DNA of 49,212 nucleotides, from NCBI RefSeq assembly GCF_000819885.1, contig NZ_CDBO01000023.1, positions 9,671 to 58,882 of the forward strand, read 5' to 3'. Shown here in pieces: positions 17,500 through 27,003 of this stretch; the stretch's first letter is position 1; each line of letters begins with the position of its first letter. The notes below the pieces were generated by a model. That model saw nothing but the letters and a program-made list of their open reading frames with translations. It was not told the origin of the DNA and searched no databases. Made by a program: the position numbers and the translations under genes. Source of the DNA: Aeromonas fluvialis. Its GTDB lineage: Bacteria; Pseudomonadota; Gammaproteobacteria; Enterobacterales; Aeromonadaceae.

Positions 17500-18762
17500 T
17501 CAACCGGCAAACCAGATGAGGGGCAGGATCAGCAGGGCCGAGAGGAGATAGGGCAGCAGCACCCGCAGCCCCAGACTGCGACCACCGATGCCGAGTGCCA
17601 GCAGTCCCTTTACCAGCGAGTTGACCAGCCCGGCCAGCAGGATGCCGCGGGCTGCCACCTCCAGCGCCAGCTCCTTGTGGGAAAGCTGGGAAAGCGACAA
17701 TGTGATGGCGTCCACGTCGGTGATGCCGGAGACCAGCGCCAGCAGATAGACCCCGGAGTTGCCCACCTTGCTTTGCAGGAAGGTGGCCATGAAGCCGATC
17801 AGCGCCAGCAGCAGGCCGAACTTGATGGCGGTGGCCAGATCGAGCGGGTTGCTGGTCTCCGGCTGCACCGGGCCATCGGTCAGCTCCTCGCGCTGGCGCC
17901 AGAACCAGAAGGCAAAACCGTAGACGGTGGTGGCCAGCAGCAACAGGGGGGCAGCCAGGCGCATCGCCAGCTCGTTGTGGATCAGCAGCACCAGTACCAG
18001 CAGCCGTAACCACATGGTGGCCCCCGCGAGCAAAATACCAGTGGCCAGTAACCGCTCCAGCCCGCCCTGCTCCTTGTTGAGGCGTGCAAACTGCAGGGTG
18101 AGGGCGGTGGAGGAGGCGAGCCCTGCCAGCATGCTGGTGAGCACCAGCCCGGCGCGGGTGCCGAGCAGCCGCACCGCGAAGTGGCCGCAAAAGGAGATGC
18201 CGGCGATGATCACCACCATCAGCCAGATCTTGAAGGGATTGAAGGCATCGAGGGGTCCCATCTCCTCGTTGGGCAGCACCGGTAGCAGCACCAGCGAGAT
18301 AAGCAGAAAGCGCAGGGTGGCGTGAAACTCGGTTTCGCTGAGGAACAGCATCCCCTGCTGGATCTTGCCCTTGAGCCCCATCAGCAGGGCCGCCAGCACG
18401 GCGCAGGCCACCGCCTCGCTCGGGCTCAGCAGCACCGACATCAGCCCCAGCAGATAGGTGAGCAGCATGGCGACCGAGCTGGTGAGGCCGAACTCCCCCT
18501 GCCAGCGTTGGGCCAGCCAGACCGAGAGGCCGCAACCGATCACCACCGCCAGCAGGCCGAGCAGCGGCAGCCAGGGGCCCAGGGTCGGCAGCAGCAGGGC
18601 GCAGACCCCGCCGAGCAGGCCGATGAGGCCGTAGGTGCGCATCCCGGCGATGCGCTGATTATCCCCCAGCTGGCGCACCTGCCAGCCCCGCTCCAGCCCG
18701 ATGATAAGGCCGATGGTCAGCGACACCAGAGCGCCATTGACCGGTTCTGCATTGATCCACAT
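17500..18762 (-). CDS. MgtC/DUF4010 family membrane protein
   Basis: This 420-residue protein has about a dozen hydrophobic segments. The N-terminal part holds the MgtC/SapB-like motif LIIGLERGWQ and GMRTYGLIGLLGG, and the C-terminal part is DUF4010 with SGITDVDAITLSLSQL. The family is presumed to be membrane transport or ion homeostasis, without a defined substrate. The start at 18762 has AAGGAAG at a good distance; the longer frame to 18903 lacks support. It stands alone on the minus strand. The 283 bp to its right (18763-19045) hold only a hairpin at 18995-19013. Confidence 0.85.
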   Translation of the reverse strand: MWINAEPVNGALVSLTIGLIIGLERGWQVRQLGDNQRIAGMRTYGLIGLLGGVCALLLPTLGPWLPLLGLLAVVIGCGLSVWLAQRWQGEFGLTSSVAMLLTYLLGLMSVLLSPSEAVACAVLAALLMGLKGKIQQGMLFLSETEFHATLRFLLISLVLLPVLPNEEMGPLDAFNPFKIWLMVVIIAGISFCGHFAVRLLGTRAGLVLTSMLAGLASSTALTLQFARLNKEQGGLERLLATGILLAGATMWLRLLVLVLLIHNELAMRLAAPLLLLATTVYGFAFWFWRQREELTDGPVQPETSNPLDLATAIKFGLLLALIGFMATFLQSKVGNSGVYLLALVSGITDVDAITLSLSQLSHKELALEVAARGILLAGLVNSLVKGLLALGIGGRSLGLRVLLPYLLSALLILPLIWFAG

Positions 18763-18994
18763 AACGACTTCCTTTCGCGTCGTTGCAGCCTGATCCCATG
18801 ATGGCACAGGGTACAAGGTGGCAGAGGGGCATGGCTCACAGAGTCTGCGTCCGGCTTCCGGTGCGAGTGGCCGATATGAGCAATAGAGATGGAGCGCGAG
18901 CACGACACAAGAGCCGTGCAGGCAATTGCAGCGGGGTCATGGGCAGCGAGCCCGCTCTCGACGTCCAGATTTGAATGGGAAGACAAGACAAGAA

Positions 18995-19013
18995 GGGGAG
19001 CCACTGGCTCCCC
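18995..19013. terminator. hairpin downstream of the GbpA remnant
   Basis: GGGGAGCCA-C-TGGCTCCCC is a perfect 9-bp stem with a 1-nt centre. On the plus strand it is followed by GTTTTATT and on the minus strand by TTCTTGTCTT. It lies 33 bp after the chitin-binding remnant and probably was its terminator. Confidence 0.6.
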
Positions 19014-19045
19014 GTTTTATTGATGGCGTCATGATCCGCGGCGGA

Positions 19046-19384
19046 TCAGTTCAGCTCAATCCAGGCATCTTGCCAGTGGGAGCCGATACCCGGCTCGTAG
19101 TGGGTGGCGCTGCTGCTCCACTGTACGCAGTAGCCGTTGTAGGGGAAGAGCTTGCACTGATAGAGCTTGCCATCCTTGGGTTGCTGCACCTTGGTGCCGG
19201 CGGTATAGGATTTGAGCGATTGCGGGAAGACGAAGTCGTATTCGCCGCTGCTCTGCTCCTTGAACATCAGGTCCATGGTTTGCTGGATGGTCTCGCCGCC
19301 CGCTTTCGGGGTGGCCTTGATCACCAGCTGGTGGTGACCAGTCTTCAATCCTTCCAGCGCCATGGTGAACGGGCCAGCCTGCAC
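19046..19384 (-). pseudogene. C-terminal fragment of a GbpA-type chitin/GlcNAc-binding protein
   Basis: The 112-codon frame covers the end of a GbpA domain (LKTGHHQLVIKATPKAGGE) and a complete CBM5/12-type chitin-binding module with its aromatic residues (YNGYCVQW and GSHWQDAW). Full GbpA is about 480 residues with a signal peptide and an AA10 lytic polysaccharide monooxygenase domain; all of that is missing. The frame opens with a GTG directly at the stop of the chemoreceptor gene, and no secretion signal or ribosome binding site is present. It is best read as a 5'-deleted gene. If translated, it would stay in the cytoplasm. Confidence 0.82.
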
Positions 19385-21066
19385 TAATGGCGGGCGCGCA
19401 GCTCATCAGGGGAGCGAGATACAGGGGCCATCATCGGCGCTGTGGCGGACGCCTTGCCCAGTTTGAACACCGCAAGTCGCTCATCCAGGCTGCGGGAGAG
19501 ACCGGCCAGTAGTTCGCTCTCCTGCGCCAGTTGCGAGGCGGACTGGGACATCTCAAGCGCCGAGTCGTTGATGCCGCTGACGTTGCGGTTCATATCCTCG
19601 GCCACCATGCTCTGCTGCTCGGCGGCGGTGGCAATCTGGGTCGCCATGTCGCTCACATGCTGGATATGGTTGACGATTTGGGTGAGATCTTGTCCCGCTT
19701 GTTGCGACTGGTTGACGCTGCTTTCAGCCAGTTTTCGGCTGGCATCCATGGCGTTGGCCGCCGTGACCGCCCGTTGCTGTAGCTGGGCTATGGTGTTCTG
19801 GATCTCCTCGGTGGAGTGGCGGGTACGGCTGGCAAGCTGGCGCACCTCGTCGGCCACCACGGCAAAACCGCGGCCCTGCTCGCCAGCCCGAGCTGCCTCG
19901 ATGGCGGCATTGAGGGCCAGCAGATTGGTCTGATCCGAGATGGAGCTGATAACGGCCGTCACTTCACTGATCTGCATCACCCCCTCTTTGAGCTGATTGA
20001 CCTGCAGGGTAGCCTGCTCCACTTCGGTAGCCAGTTCCTTGATACCGTGCACACTGGCGTGAACATCCCGGTTACCTAACCCGGCTTCACCCGTGGCCTC
20101 CTGGGTATCCCGCGCGGTATTTTCGGCGTGCCCGGCCACATCGGAGATGGTGGCGCTCATTTCGTTCATGGCGGTAGCGAGCTGGGCCAGCTGATCCCGC
20201 TGGCTGGTGACCGCCTGATTGGTCTGCTCGGCAGAGGCTGCAATGCGCAGGGCGGCATCCGCCACGTTGCGTGCACCCAGACTGGCCTCCAGCAGGGCGT
20301 GACGAATGGCATCGAGACTCTGGTTGGTGCAGCTAGCGACCATACCCAGCTCATCCTTGCCATGTACCGGAATGCTGACGACCAGATCCCCTTGGGCGAC
20401 CCGCTGCATGACGTGGTTGATCTGGCTGAGGGGGGAGACGATGGAGTGGGTGATGCGCCAGCCCAGCAGCCCCATCAGCAGGATCACGATGGCGGTGGCG
20501 GTGCCCATCTTCATGTATTGGGCCCAGATGGTCTGCTGGATATCCTGCAGCAGCATGCCGGAACCGAGGATCCAGCCCCAGGGCTGATAGCCTGACACCA
20601 TGGAGAGTTTGTCGGCGGTTTCACCCGACGGGCCGATCCAGACATATTGCAGGGTGCCCTGTTTGCCCCCTTTGGCGATATCCACCATCTCTAACCAGAA
20701 CTGTCCTGCGGTGGCCCCAGTTCCTTCCCCCATGGTCTGGCCGACCAGCTCGGGCCGAGTGGGATGCACCAGCATTTGACGATGCTCATCGATGACGAAC
20801 AGATAGTTGTTGCCATCAAAGCGGGTGTTGGTCAGCAGCTTGCGCGCCTCCTGCTGGGCCTGCTCTGTTGGCAGGGTGCTGGCCAGAAATTGGATCTGGC
20901 TCATGGCCTGCCCCAGTACCGCATTGAGCCGCGCCTCTCGCTCGCTCATCAGATTGCGCTGGAGCGCATTGGCCGAGATAAGCAGCAGCGAGACAAAACC
21001 GACAAACGCCAGCGTGAGCAGCAAAATCAATTTGCGGCTCACGGTGATATCACCGAGCTTGAACAT
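19384..21066 (-). CDS. methyl-accepting chemotaxis protein with Cache sensor
   Basis: This 560-residue chemoreceptor has TM1 at about 10-33, a periplasmic single-Cache domain (about 36-180, with [10 protein letters not shown]), TM2 at about 187-206, a HAMP domain at about 207-262 and a cytoplasmic signalling domain with the hairpin-tip sequence [20 protein letters not shown]. It passes ligand signals to CheA/CheW. The start [10 protein letters not shown] at 21066 has AAGGA upstream; the frame extends 18 codons further without support. Its last codons touch the GbpA remnant, so the deletion there may have spared its 3' end only narrowly. No C-terminal CheR-docking pentapeptide is visible. Confidence 0.93.
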   Translation of the reverse strand: MFKLGDITVSRKLILLLTLAFVGFVSLLLISANALQRNLMSEREARLNAVLGQAMSQIQFLASTLPTEQAQQEARKLLTNTRFDGNNYLFVIDEHRQMLVHPTRPELVGQTMGEGTGATAGQFWLEMVDIAKGGKQGTLQYVWIGPSGETADKLSMVSGYQPWGWILGSGMLLQDIQQTIWAQYMKMGTATAIVILLMGLLGWRITHSIVSPLSQINHVMQRVAQGDLVVSIPVHGKDELGMVASCTNQSLDAIRHALLEASLGARNVADAALRIAASAEQTNQAVTSQRDQLAQLATAMNEMSATISDVAGHAENTARDTQEATGEAGLGNRDVHASVHGIKELATEVEQATLQVNQLKEGVMQISEVTAVISSISDQTNLLALNAAIEAARAGEQGRGFAVVADEVRQLASRTRHSTEEIQNTIAQLQQRAVTAANAMDASRKLAESSVNQSQQAGQDLTQIVNHIQHVSDMATQIATAAEQQSMVAEDMNRNVSGINDSALEMSQSASQLAQESELLAGLSRSLDERLAVFKLGKASATAPMMAPVSRSPDELRARH

Positions 21067-21342
21067 GACGAAATCCTTATTCCCTGTTGATTTTCGATGG
21101 CTCGTTACTGCGGCAGCCAATTGCTTGATGTAACAACTTATTTACTATTAACCAGTGGTCGCGCGCCCTTAAATGAGCGTTTTGACAACAGTATAGCCAG
21201 CAGACAGCACTCCCCATTTTTTGGTAGCGTGTTGATGCGCATCCCTGCGCCAGTTTTGCCAAAGAGTGTGAATGGTTTGGCATTTCAGCAAAAAATAAGG
21301 AGTGGGCCCCGCAATGGGTGACCCCATCACAAGAGGGGATTT

Positions 21343-23208
21343 ATGAGTTCCATTGCCAGGAATTACTTCAACCAGCTCAACGCCGACTACCTGCAGGTAC
21401 ACAGGCGCAAGGAGGATCTCTTCTGGTCCACCTATATGGGCGCCAGCGATGATCAGGCCGGTTTCACTGCGGCCGAGCAGGCCTACAAGGCCTTTTGTGC
21501 CAATCCGGCCCGCCTGCCAGCGCTGCGGGAGATGCTGGCGCAGGCCGCCGAGGATGATCTCAAGCTCGGTCTGCAAGGCTGGCTCGCCTTCTTCGAGTGC
21601 AACGTGATTGAAGATCCGGTCGCCGCCGCCCTGACGGATGAGCTGGTGGCCGCCGAGGCGGCGTTGTTCGCTCGCCGCAAGGAGCTGAAACTGACCTTGC
21701 TGGACGAGCAGGGGCAGCTGGTGGCCGGTAGTCTGCCTGCCGCCAGCACCTCGCTGGCCGCCAGCCCGAACGAGGCAGTGCGCCAGAGCGCGCTCGCCAT
21801 GTTCCACACCCTGGAGCAGTGGGTGGTCAGCAACGGTTTTCTTGAGGTGGTGGCGATCCGCAACCGCTTTGCCCGCGCCATGGGCTATCGCGACTATTTC
21901 GACTACAAGGTGCGCAAGAACGAGCAGATGAGCCCGGAGCAGCTGTTCGCCATCCTCGACGACTTTATTGCCCGCACCGACGCCCGGTTGCAGCAAAGCC
22001 TCGCCGAGCTGAAAGCGGCCAAGGGCGAGGCGGCCCTGCTGCCCCACAACCTGCGTTACAGCGTGAGCGGCGATGTGACCCGCCAGCTCGATCCTTACGT
22101 GCCCTTCTCGCGGGCGTTGCGAGATTGGGTCGAGAGCTTCCGCCGGCTCGGCATCCAGTATCGCGGTGCCACCCTGACCCTGGATCTGCTGACCCGGGAG
22201 GGGAAATACGAGAACGGCTTCTGCCACGGCCCGGTACCGAGCTTCTTCCAACAGGGCGAGTGGGTGCCGGCTGTGGTCAATTTCACCAGCCTGGCCGATC
22301 CGGCGCAGGTGGGCAGCGGTTGGAGCGGCCTCAACACCCTGTTCCACGAGGGGGGCCACGCCGCGCACTTTGCCAATGTCACCGGCAACGCCCCCTGCTT
22401 CTCCCAGGAGTTTCCACCCACCTCCATGGCCTATGCCGAGACTCAGTCGATGTTCTGCGACAGCCTGCTGGACGATGCCGACTGGCTCAAACGCTACGCC
22501 AGAAATGCGGCGGGAGAGCCGATCCCCGATGCGCTAATCAAGGCGATGATCGCCGCCCGTCAGCCGTTTCGTGCCTTCAATGAGCGCCAGATTGCGCTGG
22601 TGGCCTACTTCGAGCGGGATCTCTACGCCATGGATCAGGCCGAATGCACTCCCGAGGCAGTACTTGCACTGGCCCGTCAGTGGGAGCGCAAGATTGTCGG
22701 AGTGGAGAGCCCGCGCCCGCTGCTGGCCATTCCGCACCTGCTGAATCAGGAGTCAGCCTGCGCCTATCACGGCTACCTGCTGGCGCTGATGGCGGTGGAG
22801 CAGACCCGCGCCTATTTCCTCAAGCGCGATGGCTACCTCACCGACAACCCGCGTATCGGGCCGGATCTGGCCGCCCACTACTGGGGGCCGGGCAACGGCA
22901 TGACTCACGATGAGACCCTGCGCAGCCTGACCGGCGAAGGGTTCAGCGCAGTGCCGCTGGCCGAGGCATGCAACCTGAGCGCCACCGAAGCGTGGCAACA
23001 GGCGCAGGCCTGCATGGCCGCCGCGCAGCAACGTCCAGCTACGAGTGAGGGTTCCCCGCTAGATGCCCATATCCGGGTGGTACATGGCGCCGAACTTATC
23101 GCCGACAACAGCGAGTCGGAAACCCGCATGCTGGCAGACTTCGAAGCGTGGATTACCCGGCGCTACTTTGCTGGAGATGTCAGAGAGGAGTTGAGCTGCG
23201 TGCAGTAA
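21343..23208 (+). CDS. M3 family metallopeptidase (oligoendopeptidase F-like)
   Basis: The 621-residue cytoplasmic protein holds the zinc-binding HEGGH motif in LFHEGGHAAHF (residues 335-339) and the downstream glutamate in AYAETQSMFCDS, as in M3 thimet/PepF peptidases. These cut short peptides. No signal peptide is seen. The start at 21343 is preceded by GAGGGG. It is divergent from the chemoreceptor; the 276 bp between them (21067-21342) have no gene. A terminator follows at 23248. Confidence 0.9.
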   Translation: MSSIARNYFNQLNADYLQVHRRKEDLFWSTYMGASDDQAGFTAAEQAYKAFCANPARLPALREMLAQAAEDDLKLGLQGWLAFFECNVIEDPVAAALTDELVAAEAALFARRKELKLTLLDEQGQLVAGSLPAASTSLAASPNEAVRQSALAMFHTLEQWVVSNGFLEVVAIRNRFARAMGYRDYFDYKVRKNEQMSPEQLFAILDDFIARTDARLQQSLAELKAAKGEAALLPHNLRYSVSGDVTRQLDPYVPFSRALRDWVESFRRLGIQYRGATLTLDLLTREGKYENGFCHGPVPSFFQQGEWVPAVVNFTSLADPAQVGSGWSGLNTLFHEGGHAAHFANVTGNAPCFSQEFPPTSMAYAETQSMFCDSLLDDADWLKRYARNAAGEPIPDALIKAMIAARQPFRAFNERQIALVAYFERDLYAMDQAECTPEAVLALARQWERKIVGVESPRPLLAIPHLLNQESACAYHGYLLALMAVEQTRAYFLKRDGYLTDNPRIGPDLAAHYWGPGNGMTHDETLRSLTGEGFSAVPLAEACNLSATEAWQQAQACMAAAQQRPATSEGSPLDAHIRVVHGAELIADNSESETRMLADFEAWITRRYFAGDVREELSCVQ

Positions 23209-23247
23209 GTGATGTGATGAAGGCTGGCTTGTTATGAATAGGCAATT

Positions 23248-23282
23248 GGCAGGAGGGGCGACCTTCCTGCCATTCTTTTTTT
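23248..23282 (+). terminator. terminator after the M3 peptidase gene
   Basis: GGCAGGAGG pairs with CCTTCCTGCC across a short loop, with one bulge, and is followed by TTCTTTTTTTT. It ends the peptidase transcript 40 bp after the stop codon and faces the converging zinc-ribbon gene. Confidence 0.8.
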
Positions 23283-23288
23283 CATTAT

Positions 23289-23525
23289 TCACGATTCATC
23301 AATGACTTTATTTCCGCAATTTTCACAGATGGCGTGGCGTTCAAAGCGATCCATGTTGGCCAGAAAGGGGCCAGCCGCCCAGCCGGTAATGAAGTCTTTG
23401 ATGAATGCTGTGCGCTTTTGCTCTGGTTTCACCTCTTTTCCGTAGGATTTATCGACCAGCACTACGACATGGTTGGTCTCGCGTTGGCAGCTTGAGCAGA
23501 AGCGTTGTTCGGTGGATGAAAGCAA
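23289..23525 (-). CDS. small zinc-ribbon protein, unknown function
   Basis: This 78-residue protein has two metal-binding knuckles, CSSCQRETNH near the N-terminus and CENCGNKV near the C-terminus, separated by a basic linker. The longest frame reaches 23822 but lacks any ribosome binding site. A TTG at 23525 preceded by a perfect AAGGAG six bases upstream gives the start used here (MLSSTEQRFC). The frame upstream overlaps a plus-strand terminator, which argues against the long form. I do not recognise a named family; a role in nucleic-acid or protein binding is only suggested by the fold. Confidence 0.65.
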   Translation of the reverse strand: MLSSTEQRFCSSCQRETNHVVVLVDKSYGKEVKPEQKRTAFIKDFITGWAAGPFLANMDRFERHAICENCGNKVIDES

Positions 23526-23681
23526 GGGGGGCTCCTTGTCCGGAATAGTGGGCAGCAGGTTTTCCGCCGCAGATATGTAATGTCCCCATTTGATTCCTTT
23601 TACTGGCAGGACGTCAATCACAGCGGAGGTGGATTGTGCGCCATCTCCTATGAAGAGGGGCGAGCCAGCAAGGGTGATCAC

Positions 23682-23712
23682 GAGGGGCCAGTCGGCCCCT
23701 CTTTTGTTTTCG
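23682..23712 (+). terminator. plus-strand terminator without an obvious gene
   Basis: GAGGGGCC-AGTC-GGCCCCTC is followed by TTTTGTTTT. The previous plus-strand gene already ends at a terminator (23248), so this hairpin must serve another transcript starting in 23280-23680, perhaps antisense to or sharing the promoter region of the zinc-ribbon gene. Confidence 0.75.
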
Positions 23713-23832
23713 TTTGTCACACATTGCCACACAAGCTTCCCCCTATGGCAAAGTCTTGTGACCGGCTGGGTGTGTAATGGCGTCATGAGCAGGGAGATGA
23801 GGCCCTGCCGCGATGGAACCAAGGAGCATGTT

Positions 23833-24590
23833 ATGACGAGTAAACGGGTGTGGTGGCTGTTGCCACTGCTGGCGGTCGGGGTCTGGTGGCTCGGTTATGC
23901 GGGGGATGCCAACGGGGTGTGGCCCTGGCGCCATGAGATGTTGCTGCTGACAGGCCTGTTGGGGATGGCCTATATGGCCATTTCGCTGTTGCTGGCGTTG
24001 CGCCTGTCGCAGCTGGAGGTGTGGTGTGGCGGTCTGGATCGGATGTTGCGATTGCACCGTCAGACGGCTATCGGCGGCGCACTGGCACTGACCGCTCACT
24101 GGCTATTGGTGGAGGCGCCCAAGTGGGCGGTCTCGGCGGGTTGGCTGAGCCGTCCTGCGCGGCGTGGGGCCAGCGATGCCGCAGCTGGGACTGGCGCCGG
24201 GAATGGCATCTCGCTCCATGCCCTTGGCAATACCCTGGGGGAGTGGAGTTTCTATCTGCTGATCGCGCTGGTGGTGGTGAGTTTGCTGGCGCTGGTGAGT
24301 TATGGCCGCTTTCGGCTGATCCACCGACTGGCCCCGTTCATCTATCTGGCGGGGTGGGGGCACGGTCTCTGCCTGTTGCCTCAGGTGGGGGCCATGACCC
24401 CGGTGGGGGTATCGATCTGGTTGATCGGCGGGCTGGGAGCTATCGGCGCCCTCTACTCTCTGCTGGGGCAAGTGGGGCGCGGGATCGCCATCCGGGCCGG
24501 GTCGTTGCGGTGCGCACGCTGGCGGATCACACCTGCGAGCTGACCATGCAGCTGGAGCGGCCGCTCGCCCATTACCACCCTCGTGGTCAG
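23833..24590 (+). pseudogene. ferric-reductase-like transmembrane protein, frameshifted and 3'-truncated
   Basis: The frame starts at ATG 23833 with AAGGAG six bases upstream and encodes about 220 residues with six hydrophobic segments and histidines typical of ferric reductase heme-binding membrane domains (LHRQTAIGG, HWLL, IHRLAPFIYLAGWGHG). After LLGQVGRG the expected continuation (RVVAVRTLADHTCELTMQL) is in another frame, so a frameshift lies near 24480. That second piece stops resembling the family after HYHPRGQ (about 24590), where the FAD/NAD reductase domain should begin. Two independent lesions make the gene non-functional. Confidence 0.78.
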
Positions 24591-24822
24591 CCAGAAAACA
24601 TAAGCTATGTTTTTGTTTTTAGTGTCAGTTATCGATGTTGTTGTGGGTCGTTGATGGGGCATTCACGGGCCATTCACCGCGCACCACCAAGATATGTTTT
24701 GCCGGGCATATTGAGTATTGATGGCGATCCAATATCATGGCGCTCGCTCGCCGCTCGGCGGGTATCGTTCAGATGATCTGGTAACAAGAAAAGCCCGCAC
24801 CAGAGGCTTGTCGAGGGATGGA

Positions 24823-25302
24823 ATGAGAGCCGTATTGTTGTGTTTGCTGGGGCTTTGGCCCGCATTGAGTTTTGCCTTTACTGAAAAAGCCGATTTGGTG
24901 GTGGTCAAGAAGTCTACCTACAGCCTGACCCTGATGAAGGATGGCAAAGAACTGCAGCGCTACTGGATTGCACTGGGCCCGGCGCCCAAGGGGCACAAGC
25001 AGCGGGAAGGGGATCAGCGTACCCCGGAGGGGCGCTACACCCTGGATTACAAGAAGAGTAACTCCGGCTTTTATAAAGCGATACATATCAACTATCCGAA
25101 TCTGGACGATATCAAGCGCGCCAATGAATTGGGGGTGAACCCGGGTGGCATGATCATGATCCACGGCCAGCGCAACAGCATTGGCGACCGCAGGGTTCAG
25201 CCCTCCAACTGGACCAACGGTTGTATTGCGGTGCTTAACCACGAGATGGACGAGCTCTGGAATGCCATTGACCCCGGCACGCCCATCATCATCGAGCCCT
25301 GA
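24823..25302 (+). CDS. L,D-transpeptidase (YkuD domain)
   Basis: This 159-residue protein starts with a signal peptide (MRAVLLCLLGLWPALSFAF) and carries a YkuD catalytic domain with HGQRN and the nucleophile motif WTNGCIAVLNHEMDELW. Such enzymes cross-link peptidoglycan or modify it in the periplasm; short family members resemble E. coli YafK/DpaA-type proteins more than LdtABCDE because there is no LysM domain. The start at 24823 has GAGGG five bases upstream. The 230 bp to its left contain no gene apart from the end of the broken ferric reductase. Confidence 0.9.
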   Translation: MRAVLLCLLGLWPALSFAFTEKADLVVVKKSTYSLTLMKDGKELQRYWIALGPAPKGHKQREGDQRTPEGRYTLDYKKSNSGFYKAIHINYPNLDDIKRANELGVNPGGMIMIHGQRNSIGDRRVQPSNWTNGCIAVLNHEMDELWNAIDPGTPIIIEP

Positions 25303-25310
25303 TTCGCGCA

Positions 25311-25347
25311 ACGGGGGCCTTGTCGGCAGACAAGGCCCCCGTTCTGT
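25311..25347 (+). terminator. terminator after the L,D-transpeptidase gene
   Basis: A 14-bp stem (25311-25324 with 25329-25342, core GGGGGCCTTGTC) with a 4-nt loop begins eight bases past the stop. The tail TTCTGTTCT is moderately T-rich. Confidence 0.8.
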
Positions 25348-25466
25348 TCTGGGTGTGATCTCCTCTCGCGGATGTCTTTTCGAGACATTCGTAATGTTGT
25401 GAATATCACTTCAAAAAAAGCCCGCAAATGGTGAGGATATGGGCTCTGTCCGTGAAGGAGTCTCCC

Positions 25467-26993
25467 ATGTCTTTGACCGAAACCTGTCAGCGCATCGTGC
25501 GCAACCCCCATCTCTCCCCTGCCCAGAAGAGCCATGCGTTGGCGCTGGCCGCCGAGAATGCGTTGCCCTACCCCGACCTGCCTGCCGCAGTCGCCGAGGC
25601 GATGGCGCAGGGATTTGTCTGTGACATGTTCGAAGGGCACGCCCCCTACAAGCCGCGTTATGTGTTGCCGGACTATGAAAAATTCCTGACTCAGGGCTCT
25701 GCCTGGCTTGAGCTGGCACCACCGCAGGATTTCGACGAGGCGCTCAACGCCCTGCGCATCCTCTATCACCATGTCCCCTCCGTCACCGGCATGCCGGTCT
25801 GGCTGGGGCGGCTCGACCATCTGCTGTTGCCGTTTGTCGGCGAACTGGATGACGAGACCCTCTATCGCAAGCTGAAGGGGTTCTGGGTCTATCTGGACAG
25901 GGTGCTGCCGGACGCCTTCATGCACGTCAACATCGGGCCGGATGACAACCGTATCTGCCGCCTGATCCTGCGCATCGACAACGAGCTCAAGCAGGTGGCA
26001 CCGAACCTCACCTTCTTCCACGATCCGGAGCAGACCCCGGACAGCCTGCTGCTGCAGACGGTGAAGAACATTGCCGAGTGCAGCAAGCCGCACATCGCCA
26101 ACTACCCGATCCATCGTGATACCTTCGACCAGCGTGGTTTTGGCATCGTCAGCTGCTACAACGCCCTGCCGCAGGCCGGTGGCGCCAACACCCTGGTGCG
26201 CATCTCCCTCAAGCGGGTCGCCGAGCAGTGTCAGGGGATCGATGACTTCCTCGGCTGCCTGCTGCCCCACTACTGCCGTCTGGCCTCCCAGCTGATCGAA
26301 GCGCGTGCCGCTTTCCTGCATCAGGAGTCCGGCTTCTTCGACAGCTTCCTGGTGAAAGAGGGGCTGCTGGATGAGGATCGCTTCGTCCCCATGTTTGGCA
26401 TCTACGGCATGGCGGAAGCGGTCAATATTCTGATGGATAAAGAGAATCTGCCGGATCGTTACGGCAGTGACGAGGAGGCGAACCAGCTTGGCTATCGCAT
26501 CTCGGCCCAGCTCTCGGAATATGTCACTGCGACGCCGCAAACCCACGCCTGGGGTGGCCGCGCTTTGTTGCATTCGCAAGGTGGCCTCAGCATCGATGTG
26601 GCTGTCACCCCCGGGGTGCGCATCCCCTATGGGCATGAGCCGGATCCGGCCAGCCATGTGCTGGCACTGGCGCCGCACCATACTTATTACCACTCGGGGA
26701 TCAGCGAGATCCTGACCCTGGATCCCACCATCCGCCAGAACCCGCAGGCGCTGTTGCAGCTCTGCAAAGGGGCGCTCGCCATCGGTATGCGCGAGTTCAC
26801 CGCCAACGTGGCCGACAGCGATCTGGTGCGGGTGACCGGCTACATGATCCGCAAGAGTGACGTGGCCCGCTTCGCAGAGGAGGGGTCGCGCTTGCAGACC
26901 ACCTGTCTCGGGGCCGAGGCGAGTGAAGTGACCGCCATTCGTCAGCGGGCACCGCGGGTGATCGCCCACGAAGCGGTCATCGGCGAGTATTGA
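25467..26993 (+). CDS. yjjI: YjjI family glycyl radical enzyme
   Basis: This 508-residue protein matches E. coli YjjI (516 residues). It has the proposed thiyl-radical cysteine in GFGIVSCYNALPQ and the C-terminal glycyl radical motif VRVTGYMIRK. Glycyl radical enzymes run oxygen-sensitive radical reactions on small substrates; the substrate of YjjI is not established. The start at 25467 has AAGGAG six bases upstream, better than the in-frame codon at 25428. Its activase gene yjjW begins 10 bp after its stop, so the pair is one operon. The region before it (25348-25466) is AT-rich, as expected for a regulated promoter, but I could not assign an FNR site. Confidence 0.93.
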   Translation: MSLTETCQRIVRNPHLSPAQKSHALALAAENALPYPDLPAAVAEAMAQGFVCDMFEGHAPYKPRYVLPDYEKFLTQGSAWLELAPPQDFDEALNALRILYHHVPSVTGMPVWLGRLDHLLLPFVGELDDETLYRKLKGFWVYLDRVLPDAFMHVNIGPDDNRICRLILRIDNELKQVAPNLTFFHDPEQTPDSLLLQTVKNIAECSKPHIANYPIHRDTFDQRGFGIVSCYNALPQAGGANTLVRISLKRVAEQCQGIDDFLGCLLPHYCRLASQLIEARAAFLHQESGFFDSFLVKEGLLDEDRFVPMFGIYGMAEAVNILMDKENLPDRYGSDEEANQLGYRISAQLSEYVTATPQTHAWGGRALLHSQGGLSIDVAVTPGVRIPYGHEPDPASHVLALAPHHTYYHSGISEILTLDPTIRQNPQALLQLCKGALAIGMREFTANVADSDLVRVTGYMIRKSDVARFAEEGSRLQTTCLGAEASEVTAIRQRAPRVIAHEAVIGEY

Positions 26994-27003
26994 GTTCGTC
27001 CTG

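Noticed and set aside
17477..18535. 352-codon minus-strand frame overlapping the MgtC/DUF4010 gene
   Set aside because: It is a different frame of the same strand within a gene encoding many membrane segments; its Arg/Gly/Ala-rich product shows no domain.
25343..25466. FNR or CRP site upstream of yjjI
   Set aside because: TTGTGAATATCAC is symmetric-looking but has the wrong spacing for either consensus.
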